Source: an uncultured bacterium (lineage in GTDB: Bacteria; Verrucomicrobiota; Kiritimatiellia; PWTM01). Taken from it: a stretch of DNA of 64,000 nt. The DNA lies in the NCBI GenBank assembly GCA_938010045.1, contig CALLFZ010000007.1, positions 1 through 64,000 on the forward strand, in the 5' to 3' direction. Under the pieces are notes generated by a model. It was given only the letters and a program-made list of their open reading frames with translations, did not search any database and was not told the DNA's origin. Position numbers and translations under genes: made by a program. This document shows, piece by piece, positions 17,359 to 27,672 of the stretch (the first letter of the stretch is position 1; each line of letters starts with the position of its first letter).

Positions 17359-18810
17359 ATGAATGCGAACGCCCGAACCCCGGCGGAGATCGAGGCCCTA
17401 TACCAAACCCGCCTGCGCCGCTACGTGACCGCGCTGCGCAACGAGCGCCCGGACTGTGTGCCGGTCCGGCCGTTCGCCGCCGAGATGACGGCGGTGCACT
17501 GCGGCTACACCTGCCAGGAGGTCACCCATGATTACCGGCTCGCGTTCGAGGCGGTGATCCGCTGCTGCAAGGACTACGACTGGGACGCCGCAGTTGCGAA
17601 CATGGTCTACGTCTGGACCGGCCTGAGCCAGGCGCTCGGTCTCACCTATTACGGTGTCCCAGGTTTCGATGTGCCGCCCGACACTGGTTTCCAGTACCGC
17701 GAGCCCGACGCCGAGCACGCGTTCATGCGCGCGGACGAGTACGACGCGCTGATCGCGGATCCCTGTGCGTTCCTCTACGAGACGTGGCTGCCGCGCGTCT
17801 CGAACGCGATTGCGGGGCCGGACCGCCCGAACACCGCGCGCAGCATGCAAGCGCTCGTGAAGGGCGCGATGGCGATGCTTTCGTACTTCTATGCGTTTGG
17901 CCCGCAGGTGCAGCGCATGCGGACCGAGTGCGGCACGGTGTCTGCGATTGCGGGCATTCTGAAGGCGCCGATGGACATCCTCGCCGACAAACTTCGCGGC
18001 TACCTGGGGTTGGCGGAGGACCTGATCGAACGGCCCACGAAGGTTCGTGCTGCGTGCGAGGCTCTCATGCCGCACCTCTACCACGTCGCGCTCACGACCT
18101 CGGATCCTTCGGGCCTTGTGCCGATCGGGTTTTGGATGCACCGTGGCTGTGTGCCGTTTGTGTCGACCGACGACTTCGAGAACATCTTCTGGCCGACGCT
18201 GCGGCCGATCATCACGGAGCTTTGGCGCAACGGGCGCCAGACGTTGTTCTACGCGGAGGGCAACTGGGACGCGCACCTCGACCGGTTCGCGGAGCTGCCC
18301 GAGCGCAGCATCGTGTACCACGTCGACCGCGGCGATGTGCGGCTCGCGCACCGGAAACTGCACCACAAGTTTGCGCTGAGCGGCGGCATCCCGAACTTCC
18401 TGCTCGCGTACGGCACGCCCGAACAGGTGCGCGCCTGCGTGCGCGACGCGATCCGCGATGTCGGCGCCGACGGCGGCTACATCGTGGACGCGTCCGCGAT
18501 CATGCAGAACGAGGTGCGCCTCGAGAACGTGGGGGCGATGACCGACGCCGCGCGCGAGTTTGGCGTGTACAGCGGCGCACCTACGGGCGACCTGCCGGTG
18601 CGCGCGCCGGCCGACGGCGCCGAGCGCCCGCCGCCGGCGCCGGAGCTCGCGACGCCACCGTTGCCCCCGCCCGGCGTTTGCCGCACCTGGGAGCAGGTGG
18701 CGCCGGATATGCCGCCGGTTAGCGGCGATTCGGAGCTTGTGCGTCGCATCTGGACCGAGGTTGAGGGGTTCGCGCACATGTTTATTTGGCAGGTATTGCT
18801 CTCGTTCTAA
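17359..18810 (+). CDS. Uroporphyrinogen decarboxylase (URO-D) family protein, probable methyltransferase-like role
   Basis: 483 aa, ATG at 17359. The fold and several segments (YIVDASAIMQNEVRLENV, FALSGGIPNFLLAYGTPEQV) match the URO-D superfamily, which covers heme-pathway decarboxylases and corrinoid-protein methyltransferases (MtaA/MtbA and O-demethylation types). It is longer than HemE (about 350 aa) and lacks the HemE N-terminal substrate signature. I also do not see the HxC...C zinc motif of MtbA-type methyltransferases (YHVDRGD stands at a possible position). No corrinoid protein gene is adjacent. A uroporphyrinogen role is therefore unlikely and the true reaction is open. Its TAA overlaps the ATG of the cytochrome. 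Confidence 0.72.
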   Translation: MNANARTPAEIEALYQTRLRRYVTALRNERPDCVPVRPFAAEMTAVHCGYTCQEVTHDYRLAFEAVIRCCKDYDWDAAVANMVYVWTGLSQALGLTYYGVPGFDVPPDTGFQYREPDAEHAFMRADEYDALIADPCAFLYETWLPRVSNAIAGPDRPNTARSMQALVKGAMAMLSYFYAFGPQVQRMRTECGTVSAIAGILKAPMDILADKLRGYLGLAEDLIERPTKVRAACEALMPHLYHVALTTSDPSGLVPIGFWMHRGCVPFVSTDDFENIFWPTLRPIITELWRNGRQTLFYAEGNWDAHLDRFAELPERSIVYHVDRGDVRLAHRKLHHKFALSGGIPNFLLAYGTPEQVRACVRDAIRDVGADGGYIVDASAIMQNEVRLENVGAMTDAAREFGVYSGAPTGDLPVRAPADGAERPPPAPELATPPLPPPGVCRTWEQVAPDMPPVSGDSELVRRIWTEVEGFAHMFIWQVLLSF

Positions 18811-21206
18811 TGAGCCTGGTCGCCCACCGGAGATTGGGCCTCCCCCCGCACGCGGTGCGGGCCGCGTTCGCGTCGGCCGTGGGGGGAGCCGCGCTGGCGC
18901 TCGTCGTCCGGGCCGCGTCTCCGCCGGCCGCCGTTTCACTCGACGCGATCTTCACGGGCTCCTCGGCCTGCCGTGATTGCCATCCGCGATTCTACGAGCT
19001 CTGGGAGTCATCGCACCATGGCCGTGCAATGCAGCCGATCGGCGCCGTGCTCGCGCGCGGCGAGCTGCCGGCGCACGAGTCACCGCTCGAAATCGCGCCG
19101 TACCGCTATCACATGAGGTTGGAGGGCAACCGGGCCGAGATGATCGAGGACGGCCCTGACGGGCGAACGACCTATCCGGTGCTCTACACGCTCGGCGGCA
19201 AGAATGTCTACTACTTTCTCACGCTGCTCGACGGCGGGCGGCTCCAGGTGATGCCGCTGGCCTTTGATGTCGTGGGCCGCCGCTGGATCAACACCACGGC
19301 CAGCATGGTGCGCCACGCGGAGGGACTGCACGACGAGGCGCTCCATTGGAAGGAGCGGCCGCTGACGTTCAACACGTCGTGCTTCGATTGCCACGTCAGC
19401 CAGATGTCGCGCGGCTACGACCCCGCGACCGACACCTACCGGACGACCTGGAATGAGCCGGGGATCAACTGCGAGGTGTGCCACGGTCCGGGCGGCGAGC
19501 ACGTGCGTCGGTTTCGCGAGGCGCAGGAGCGCGGCCAGCCGCCGCCGACGAACCTCTTCCTGATTCGCATGAAGGACCTCACGCCGCAGCAGCGCAATGA
19601 CGCCTGCTCGCCCTGCCATGCGAAAATGCGGCCGCTCACGCCGGAGTACATCCCTGGCCAGCGGTTCTGGGACCACTACGACCTCGTCACGTGGGAGCAC
19701 CCCGATTACTATCCGGATGGGCGCGACCTCGGCGAGAACTACACGCTCGGTTCCTGGCTACTGAACCCGTGCGCGCGCAAGGGGCAGATGGACTGCCTCC
19801 ACTGCCACACCTCGAGCGGGCGGTACCGATTCCAGGGCGAGCGCGCGAACGACGCCTGTCTTCCCTGCCACCGCGAACGGGTCGAGAACGCGCCCGCGCA
19901 CACGCGTCATCCGGCCGGCAGCAAGGGGAACGAGTGCGTCTCCTGTCACATGCCGATGACCTGGTTCGCGCAAATGCGCCGCAGCGACCACTCGATGCGC
20001 CCGCCGGCGCCCTCCGCGACCATCGCGTTTGGTTCGCCGAATGCCTGCAATCTCTGCCACACCAACCAGACGCCCCAGTGGGCGGATGCGAAGGTGCGCG
20101 AGTGGCGCCGCCGCGATTACCAGGCTCCGATCCTGGCGCTGGGCCGGATGATTCAGGCGGCGCGGTCGAACGACTGGTCGAAGTTGCCGACGATGCTCGA
20201 GTATCTCGCGCGATCCGACGCGGAGGAGGTGGTCTCCGCCTCGTTGCTGCGGCTGCTCGTGGACTGTCCCGATCCGCGCGCGGTCACGGCGGCGCGCGAA
20301 CGTCTGGCCTCCGACCGATCGCCCCTCGTGCGCGCGGCCGCGACAGAGCTGCTCGCGCGTCATCGCGACGATTCCCTCGTTCGCGCGGCGCTGATCGCCG
20401 GCTGCCGCGATGAGTATCGCCTCGTGCGCATTCGGAGCGCGCTCGCGCTGTCCGGCGCGCTGCGCCCGCGCGACCCGCCCGATGAGCGCGCGGCCTGGGA
20501 GCGCGCGATCGCCGAATACCGCGCTTCGCTCGAATGCCGGCCCGATGACTGGGCCTCGCACTACAACCTCGGCAACCTGCACCTCGATCAGGGCGACGCG
20601 CGCGCGGCGGCCGTTGCGTTCGCGGCCGCGACGCGCATCGCGCCGGAACAGCCGATGCCGTGGGTCAACGGTGCGATCGCACACGCCCGCGCCGGCGATC
20701 TCGCGACAAGCGAGCAATGGTTGCGCCGCGCGCTCGCGGCCGATCCGACGAATGCGGTCGCGAATTTCAACCTCGCGCTCGCGGTCGCGGAGCGCGGCCG
20801 GCTCGACGAGGCGGAAGCGCTGCTGCGCCGCGCGCTCGCGAGCGATCCCCGCATGGCCGAGGCCGCCTACAACCTCGGTGTGTTGCTCGGCCAGCGCTCG
20901 CCCGCGCAGGCGATTGAGTGGACCGCGCGCGCGGTGCGCTTCCGGCCCGGCGATCCGCGCTACCGGTGGACGCACGCGTTCTATTTGCACCGCGCCGGAC
21001 GCACCGCCGAGGCGCGCGCGGAGCTCGAAGACCTGATCAACCGCCGGCCGCTGTATCCCGAGGCGGTGCTTCTGCTCGGAGAACTCTACGAGCTCGAAGG
21101 GCGCGCGGCCGACGCACGGCGGGTGTACGAGCTGGCGCTGCAGGACCCGGCGTTGCCCCCCGACGCCGTGGGGGCGGTGCGCGCGCGGCTGCGCGCGATG
21201 CGATGA
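18810..21206 (+). CDS. Octaheme c-type cytochrome fused to HEAT-like and TPR repeats
   Basis: 798 aa, ATG at 18810 overlapping the upstream stop. Residues 1-42 form an uncleaved or cleavable export segment. Eight CxxCH heme sites begin at Cys54, 191, 221, 266, 329, 350, 376 and 413 (CRDCH, CFDCH, CEVCH, CSPCH, CLHCH, CLPCH, CVSCH, CNLCH). Residues about 430-540 are HEAT-like helices and about 550-790 are tetratricopeptide repeats (ASHYNLGNLHLDQGDARAAA). The protein must sit outside the cytoplasm to receive heme. Relatives appear as cytochrome c554/TPR proteins in planctomycetes and verrucomicrobia. No catalytic heme ligand pattern (such as CxxCK) is present, so an electron-transfer or docking role is likelier than nitrite reduction. 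Confidence 0.88.
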   Translation: MSLVAHRRLGLPPHAVRAAFASAVGGAALALVVRAASPPAAVSLDAIFTGSSACRDCHPRFYELWESSHHGRAMQPIGAVLARGELPAHESPLEIAPYRYHMRLEGNRAEMIEDGPDGRTTYPVLYTLGGKNVYYFLTLLDGGRLQVMPLAFDVVGRRWINTTASMVRHAEGLHDEALHWKERPLTFNTSCFDCHVSQMSRGYDPATDTYRTTWNEPGINCEVCHGPGGEHVRRFREAQERGQPPPTNLFLIRMKDLTPQQRNDACSPCHAKMRPLTPEYIPGQRFWDHYDLVTWEHPDYYPDGRDLGENYTLGSWLLNPCARKGQMDCLHCHTSSGRYRFQGERANDACLPCHRERVENAPAHTRHPAGSKGNECVSCHMPMTWFAQMRRSDHSMRPPAPSATIAFGSPNACNLCHTNQTPQWADAKVREWRRRDYQAPILALGRMIQAARSNDWSKLPTMLEYLARSDAEEVVSASLLRLLVDCPDPRAVTAARERLASDRSPLVRAAATELLARHRDDSLVRAALIAGCRDEYRLVRIRSALALSGALRPRDPPDERAAWERAIAEYRASLECRPDDWASHYNLGNLHLDQGDARAAAVAFAAATRIAPEQPMPWVNGAIAHARAGDLATSEQWLRRALAADPTNAVANFNLALAVAERGRLDEAEALLRRALASDPRMAEAAYNLGVLLGQRSPAQAIEWTARAVRFRPGDPRYRWTHAFYLHRAGRTAEARAELEDLINRRPLYPEAVLLLGELYELEGRAADARRVYELALQDPALPPDAVGAVRARLRAMR

Positions 21207-22939
21207 ACCGCGGTCCCGCCGCCCCGACCATCCGAATGCACGATCCCGAGCGCGGCCCATGGCTTGGGCTTCGGCCGGACATCACGCTTGTTGCTCGGCG
21301 CATCGCCGAAGTGATTCCGCTGCTGGCGGAGGTCGAGACGGCTGCGCGTCGAGGCTGGTGCGCGGCCGGCTTTGTCGCCTACGAGGCGTCACCGGCCTTC
21401 GATCCGGCGATGCGCGTGCGGCAAGGATGGACGGGACCGCTCGCCTGGTTCGCGATCGGGCGGCTCGTCGCGGCGGGACCGCCGCGGTGGGGCGCCCCCC
21501 TGCCTGGGGTGGGGCCATGGCGTCCGCGGCCAGGGGCGGATGCCTTCCGCGCGGCCGTTGCCGAAATCCGTCGTCGCATTGCCGATGGGCGGGTGTACCA
21601 GATCAACCTCACCGCTCGCTGGCGCGCGCCGGCGCAGGGACGGGATCCGGAGGGTTGGTGGGCCGCGCTGTTCGGTGCGCAGCCGCATTCGTACTCCGCG
21701 CTGATCACAACGGATGATTGGGCCGTGGTGTCGGTTTCCCCCGAGCTATTCTTCCGCCTATACGGCGAGCGCATCGCGTGCCGACCGATGAAGGGCACCC
21801 GTCCCCGCGCGCCCGACGCACACGGCGATCGCGAACGCGGCCGCGAGCTGGCAGCGGCGATCAAGGATCGCGCAGAAAATGTGATGATCCTCGACATGGT
21901 TCGCAACGACCTCGGTCGGATCGCGCGACCCGGCACCGTGCGCGTCGCGCGGCTCTGGGCGGTGGAGCGCCATCCGACGGTTTGGCAGATGACGTCCACC
22001 GCCTTGGCCCGCACTGCGGCGCCGCTGCCCGAGATCTTCCGCGCACTCTTTCCGGCCGCTTCGGTCACCGGTGCACCGAAGATCGAGGCCATGCGCATCC
22101 TTGCCGAGCTGGAGCCGCTTCCGCGGGGCGTCTATTGCGGTGCGATCGGGTGGGTCGGCCCCGGGCGGCGCGCGGTATTCAACGTGGGCATTCGCACACT
22201 CTGGATCGATCGTCGGCGGGACGCCGCACTCTATGGTTCCGGGTGCGGGATCGTGTGGGACTCCGATCCGGCTCGCGAGTGGCGCGAGGCCCTCGACAAA
22301 ACGCTCGTGCTGGCCCACCCGAGGCCGACGTTCGACCTCCTGGAAACACTTCTGTGGCGACCGGAGCGCGGGTTCCATCTGCTTCGAGCGCATCTGGCCC
22401 GCTTGCGAGCGAGCGCGGAATACTTCGACCGTCCCTACGATGCGGGCGCGATCCGCGCTGCGCTCGACACCGCGGTGATCGGCGCGACATCACCGCGGCG
22501 AGTGAGGCTGACGCTGGACGCCTCGGGGCGGGCGGCGGCGACGGCCGAACCGCTGCGAGCCGGGCCCCGCGTCTGGACCGTCGGCTTGGCCCGTACGCCC
22601 GTGTCGTCGGGGAACGTCGTCCTGTATCACAAGACCACCTGGCGCGCGGTGTACGAGCGCGCCCGCCGCGAGTGTCGCAATTGCGACGATGCGATTCTCG
22701 TGAACGAGCGCGGCGAAGTCACGGAGAGCACGATCGCGAACGTCGTGGTGCGGCTCCATGGCGAGCTGCTCACGCCCGCCGCGCACTGCGGCCTGTTGCG
22801 CGGCACGATGCGGGAGGCGTTGCTGGCCCGTGGACGCGTCCGCGAGGCGGTGCTACGGCCGGCCGATCTGCGCCGCGCGGAAGAACTCTGGTTGATCAAT
22901 TCGGTTCGCGGTTGGATGCGCGCACGGTGGCGGGCGTGA
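21203..22939 (+). CDS. pabBC: Aminodeoxychorismate synthase component I / aminodeoxychorismate lyase fusion
   Basis: 578 aa, ATG at 21203 overlapping the upstream TGA. Residues about 100-360 are the chorismate-binding domain; RPMKGTRPR carries Lys197, the Lys of the PabB-type PIKGT motif that distinguishes PabB from anthranilate synthase. EIFRALFPAASVTGAPKIEA is a further signature. Residues about 365-578 are a fold-IV PLP lyase (PabC), with Lys477 in YHKTTWR as the probable PLP lysine and TESTIANVVV near the C-terminus. It converts chorismate and ammonia to p-aminobenzoate for folate. No PabA glutaminase is in the window, so it must be encoded elsewhere. Such fusions are known. Confidence 0.92.
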   Translation: MNRGPAAPTIRMHDPERGPWLGLRPDITLVARRIAEVIPLLAEVETAARRGWCAAGFVAYEASPAFDPAMRVRQGWTGPLAWFAIGRLVAAGPPRWGAPLPGVGPWRPRPGADAFRAAVAEIRRRIADGRVYQINLTARWRAPAQGRDPEGWWAALFGAQPHSYSALITTDDWAVVSVSPELFFRLYGERIACRPMKGTRPRAPDAHGDRERGRELAAAIKDRAENVMILDMVRNDLGRIARPGTVRVARLWAVERHPTVWQMTSTALARTAAPLPEIFRALFPAASVTGAPKIEAMRILAELEPLPRGVYCGAIGWVGPGRRAVFNVGIRTLWIDRRRDAALYGSGCGIVWDSDPAREWREALDKTLVLAHPRPTFDLLETLLWRPERGFHLLRAHLARLRASAEYFDRPYDAGAIRAALDTAVIGATSPRRVRLTLDASGRAAATAEPLRAGPRVWTVGLARTPVSSGNVVLYHKTTWRAVYERARRECRNCDDAILVNERGEVTESTIANVVVRLHGELLTPAAHCGLLRGTMREALLARGRVREAVLRPADLRRAEELWLINSVRGWMRARWRA

Positions 22940-23595
22940 GCGCGCACGGTCTGCGATCCGTCGGCGACGAGCATCCGTTCGGCACTCGTTGCCCAGGGAT
23001 CGAGATGCGAGGTCTGTGTCGGTGGCGTTCGCGCCGGCCATCGGCGAGAGCCGCGAATGGGCGGGGCCTCGCTGGGCTGCCGGCCGCGGTTCGAACACGG
23101 GGGCCGATGCGCGATGCACTCGAATCGGGTGATATGGCGCTCCGTGATGAGATGGGATGTGTTGCCGGCGGTGCGTCTGCCGACTGCAGCCTTCGCGGCT
23201 CCCTGCGTGCGGCGCGTGAGGTCACGAGACTGGCGGTTGCCGACCTGCGGGCCCGAGCCGTGTCGTGCTGAATGCACAGTGCGCCGCGGGGTGGATGCCG
23301 GGTGGGCGAAAACGGACTGGGCCATGGACGCGGACGCAGGTCCTCGCCGAAACTCGGTGGACGCAGGCCCTCGTGGCGGCTGCTCCGATTTTGGGCGGTG
23401 GGGTCGAGGCCGATGCGCGCGGTTCCGGCAAGGTCGGTTGAACCGGGCGGGAGAGGTCATGTCGTTCGTCGTGCGAGTGTCGGAACACTCTCGGATGGAG
23501 CGGCCGCTCTGAGAAGGGCGTTCGGGCGTGTGGCCATGACCGAAGCGAAGCGCGGCGCGGCTGGGGAGGGCCACGGCGTGGCGGCGAGGGGGGCG
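22940..23595. other. Intergenic region without recognised gene
   Basis: These 656 bases between two convergent genes have overlapping open frames in all phases, but none with a recognisable domain or a good start. No strong hairpin or promoter stands out. A GGTTCGAAC string near 23090 does not form a tRNA T-arm. Confidence 0.5.
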
Positions 23596-24642
23596 TCAGT
23601 CGAGCAGTGGACTGGCGGGTCGGGCGAGCGCGGCGAGTTCGCGATAGGGGCGAAATGCGCGCACGTCGTGCAAGCCGGCGAGCGGCTGGATCTGGATCGG
23701 TATCCCCGCCTCTGCCAGCGCCGCGAAGACATTGAGCCCACCCAGCACGATCATGCCGGCGCGTCCTTCGGAAATCGCTACGTCGAGCACAGGGCGGCCA
23801 GGTCGGCCCACCTCGAGGATGGCGTGCACATCCCGATCCAGTAAGAGACGGCGCACCTTCAACACCGCCGGCACGGCCATCGCGGGGATCTCGCGGAGGC
23901 TGGCGCCGACGAGGCCATGTCCGGTCCTCGCGGCGGCTTGCACTCGGGTCATGCCCGCGCGGATGAACAGTTCCAGAGGATCCACGGTGCTTCCGCGATA
24001 CTCGATCAGTTCGACGAAGCGCCGCGGGCTGCCGTCGGCGATTTCAAGCAGTCCGCCGAACCGGGACGTAACGGGAATGCCGAGCTTGAGAAGGATGCCG
24101 TTGACCGTGATACTGCAGAGCGAGCCGAGCGCGACGGAATCCGGCGGCACGACAGCCCCCGCGAACATCTCGCCTTCCCGGGCGAGCGCGATGCGGGATC
24201 CCATCCCCAGCCGGGCCTTGAGGACGGGCTCCAGCAACGGCACCGCGCGGGACAGATCCCGGGCCGAGAGGATGGCGGTGTTGACCACCACCGAGCCGGC
24301 CATGGTGCGCAAGTCATAGGTCATGCGGAAGCTGAGATCATCCACGCGCGCCGCGATAAACCCCAGCCGGGCCTCTGCGCCGATGCGTCGGGCCTCCTCC
24401 ACGCCGAGATCCGTCAGCCGACGGCCGCGGCGGCGATCCACCAGCCGGGTCCAGCCTGCGCGATCGGTGTGCGCGAGGTGCCAGCGGACGGCGCGCGGTC
24501 GGAGATCAATGCCCGAATCGGACAGCATCCGGGCGATCCGCGCCGCGCCGAGCGGACGCTCGGCGGCGAGAAGTACCCGGAGAATCGCCCGTTCGATTCG
24601 ACGCGCTCGCTCTGTTCTCGGTCGTCGTGTCGCTTCGTCCAC
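23596..24642 (-). CDS. nrpR: NrpR-type transcriptional regulator (HTH plus DUF128)
   Basis: 348 aa from GTG 24642. Residues 12-75 are a winged helix-turn-helix (RAILRVLLAAERPLGAARIA). Residues about 90-345 form one NrpR regulatory domain (DUF128), with segments such as TMAGSVVVNTAI and AGMIVLGGLNVFAALAEAGI. In methanogens NrpR represses nitrogen-assimilation genes and releases DNA on binding 2-oxoglutarate. Its divergence from glutamate dehydrogenase suits that job. The start is unsettled: an ATG at 24661-24659 begins MKRKK one frame away, separated by a run of seven A (plus-strand T7, 24646-24652). One base fewer would give a basic N-terminus fused to this frame, so slippage or a sequencing error is possible. 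Confidence 0.83.
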   Translation of the reverse strand: MDEATRRPRTERARRIERAILRVLLAAERPLGAARIARMLSDSGIDLRPRAVRWHLAHTDRAGWTRLVDRRRGRRLTDLGVEEARRIGAEARLGFIAARVDDLSFRMTYDLRTMAGSVVVNTAILSARDLSRAVPLLEPVLKARLGMGSRIALAREGEMFAGAVVPPDSVALGSLCSITVNGILLKLGIPVTSRFGGLLEIADGSPRRFVELIEYRGSTVDPLELFIRAGMTRVQAAARTGHGLVGASLREIPAMAVPAVLKVRRLLLDRDVHAILEVGRPGRPVLDVAISEGRAGMIVLGGLNVFAALAEAGIPIQIQPLAGLHDVRAFRPYRELAALARPASPLLD

Positions 24643-24728
24643 GCGTTTTTTTCCGCTTCATCTTGCCGCCCCCCCCATGGCGACTTCATGAAAACTCTTC
24701 ACACACACGCTAGCAGCATGGTAAGTCA

Positions 24729-24744
24729 ACGGCAAGATTGCCGT
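24729..24744. promoter_or_regulatory. 16-bp palindrome between nrpR and gdhA (candidate NrpR operator)
   Basis: ACGGCAAGATTGCCGT is a 7-2-7 perfect inverted repeat in the 261-base divergent region. Archaeal NrpR operators are GGAA-N6-TTCC, which this does not match, so the assignment rests on position. A second imperfect dyad, CGTGTGCAATTCGCACG, lies near 24854-24870, close to the gdhA start. Confidence 0.45.
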
Positions 24745-24837
24745 AGATCTCAATACTACGTCCCGTTCAAGATCCCTATTCTCCGATGAACTTGCGCGAA
24801 CCATCTAGAATGACAAGGCAGATGGTTGCTGCAATAG

Positions 24838-26244
<1,407 letters not shown>

Positions 26245-26263
26245 CCGGTTCGCGAATCCGAAT

Positions 26264-26295
26264 GAACGGCGCCGCGGTTCCTCGCGGCGCCGTTC
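26264..26295 (+). terminator. Strong hairpin after gdhA
   Basis: A perfect 13-bp stem (GAACGGCGCCGCG paired with CGCGGCGCCGTTC) with loop GTTCCT begins 20 bases after the gdhA TAA. It is followed by CCGTTTCGG, a poor T-run, but the stem is the strongest in the window. It likely ends the gdhA transcript before tsaD. Confidence 0.7.
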
Positions 26296-26353
26296 CCGTT
26301 TCGGTGCGCCTCGCCGCCTTGTGTGGGAGCGCCGAGGCCGGCACAGTATCCGC

Positions 26354-27406
26354 ATGGCCTTGATGCTCGGTATCGAAACCTCGTGCGACGAGACCGCCGC
26401 GGCGGTGGTGGAGACGGGCGGACGGATTCGTTCGAACGTCATCTACAGTCAGATCGTGCATCACGCGCCGTATGGAGGGGTGGTGCCTGAGGTGGCGGCG
26501 CGTTTGCACGCGGAACGGTTGCCGGATCTCATTGAGGAGGCCTTGCGGCGCGCGGCGGTCGAATGGGGCGACCTGGCGGGCGTGGCCGTCACGAGCGGCC
26601 CGGGGCTGGCCACGTCGCTGCTGGTGGGAGTGGCGGCCGGAAAGGCGTTGGCGCTGCGTCTCGGACGGCCGCTGTGGTCGGTTCATCATCTCATGGGGCA
26701 CCTCGAGTCGGTCTTTCACGACCCCGCGGCGACGGTGGAGGATCGCGTTGCGCGCGGAGTGGTGCTGCTGGTGTCGGGCGGGCACACCTGCATGGTTCGG
26801 GTGGGCGGCGGCTCGGAACCGCAGTTGATCGGGACGACGCTGGACGATGCGGCGGGCGAGGCGCTCGACAAGGCCGCGCGCATTCTCGGGCTCGGCTATC
26901 CGGGCGGTCCGGCCATGGAAGCGGCGGCGCGCGAAGGGAATCCGACTGCGATGGAGTTTCCGCGCGGTGGGATGGAGGAGGGGGATCTGCCGCCGGGATC
27001 CGGATTGCGGCCGGACCTCTGTTTCAGTTTCAGCGGGCTCAAGACGTCCTTACTGTATCGCCATCGCGAGGCGGTTCGATGTGGCAGGGTGCTGCGGGTG
27101 GCTGACTGGGCAGCCTCATACCAGGAGGCCGTGGTCGACGCGCTGGCGCTGCGGGTGCGGAGAGCGGTCGAGGAAGTTCGCCCGGCTTTCCTGGGGCTGG
27201 GCGGGGGAGTCGCGCGCAATGAGCGGTTGCGCGGGCGGATCGCCGAGGAGGCGGCACGCGCAGGATGCCGCTGCCTTGTGGCACCGCCGGAGCTGTGCAC
27301 CGACAACGGCGCGATGATCGCGGCGGCGGCGCTGGCGGGTCGTGGAACGATCGCTGATCCGCCCGAAGCGCTGGAGATCCGCCCGAACTGGCCCCTGCGC
27401 GGCTGA
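26354..27406 (+). CDS. tsaD: tRNA N6-threonylcarbamoyladenosine transferase subunit TsaD
   Basis: 350 aa; the ATG at 26354 gives the standard opening MLGIETSCDETAAAVVE after two extra residues. The ASKHA fold carries the metal-binding HHLMGHLES and the nucleotide loop VSGGHT. CFSFSGLKTSLLY and LGGGVARNERLR are family signatures. With TsaB, TsaC and TsaE it forms t6A37 on ANN-decoding tRNAs; those partners are not in the window. It follows the gdhA hairpin and so probably has its own promoter near 26320-26345. Confidence 0.95.
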   Translation: MALMLGIETSCDETAAAVVETGGRIRSNVIYSQIVHHAPYGGVVPEVAARLHAERLPDLIEEALRRAAVEWGDLAGVAVTSGPGLATSLLVGVAAGKALALRLGRPLWSVHHLMGHLESVFHDPAATVEDRVARGVVLLVSGGHTCMVRVGGGSEPQLIGTTLDDAAGEALDKAARILGLGYPGGPAMEAAAREGNPTAMEFPRGGMEEGDLPPGSGLRPDLCFSFSGLKTSLLYRHREAVRCGRVLRVADWAASYQEAVVDALALRVRRAVEEVRPAFLGLGGGVARNERLRGRIAEEAARAGCRCLVAPPELCTDNGAMIAAAALAGRGTIADPPEALEIRPNWPLRG

Positions 27407-27486
27407 GACGAGCCCGGGGCGGTTTGTCGCGAGGGGAGGACGGGCGCTACACTGGGCGCACGTCGGAGTGGATAGTTGAGGGTGAG

Positions 27487-27666
27487 ATGAGCCGGAAACT
27501 TGTATTCGGATTGGTGTTGATCGGGATCGCTGTGGTCGCGATGTTGTTGAACACGCGCGACACGGTCACTCTGAACCTTGCGGTGACCAGTGTCTCGATG
27601 CGCGCGGCGTTTGCATATCTTTCCTTTACGGTGGCGGGTGTGCTGGTGGGCATTCTGCTCAAATAG
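27487..27666 (+). CDS. LapA-like (DUF1049) small membrane protein
   Basis: 59 aa from ATG 27487. Two transmembrane helices (LVFGLVLIGIAVVAMLLN and AAFAYLSFTVAGVLVGILL) flank the short stretch TRDTVTLNLAVTSVSM. This is the layout of the LapA/DUF1049 domain, where the middle segment often contains N-x-x-x-V-x-x-x-F-like residues. In proteobacteria LapA aids lipopolysaccharide regulation; other members are uncharacterised. It ends six bases before the convergent transglycosylase. Confidence 0.65.
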   Translation: MSRKLVFGLVLIGIAVVAMLLNTRDTVTLNLAVTSVSMRAAFAYLSFTVAGVLVGILLK

Positions 27667-27672
27667 CACGGC

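Noticed and set aside
17359-18810. Annotation of the URO-D gene as hemE
   Set aside because: It is about 130 aa longer than HemE and lacks its N-terminal substrate-binding signature, so heme biosynthesis is unlikely.
18810-21206. Annotation of the cytochrome as nitrite reductase NrfA
   Set aside because: No CxxCK heme site or NrfA active-site arrangement is visible; all eight sites are CxxCH.
23080-23110. GGTTCGAAC string resembling a tRNA T-loop
   Set aside because: The flanking bases do not form a 5-bp T-stem on either strand, and no acceptor stem or anticodon arm can be drawn.
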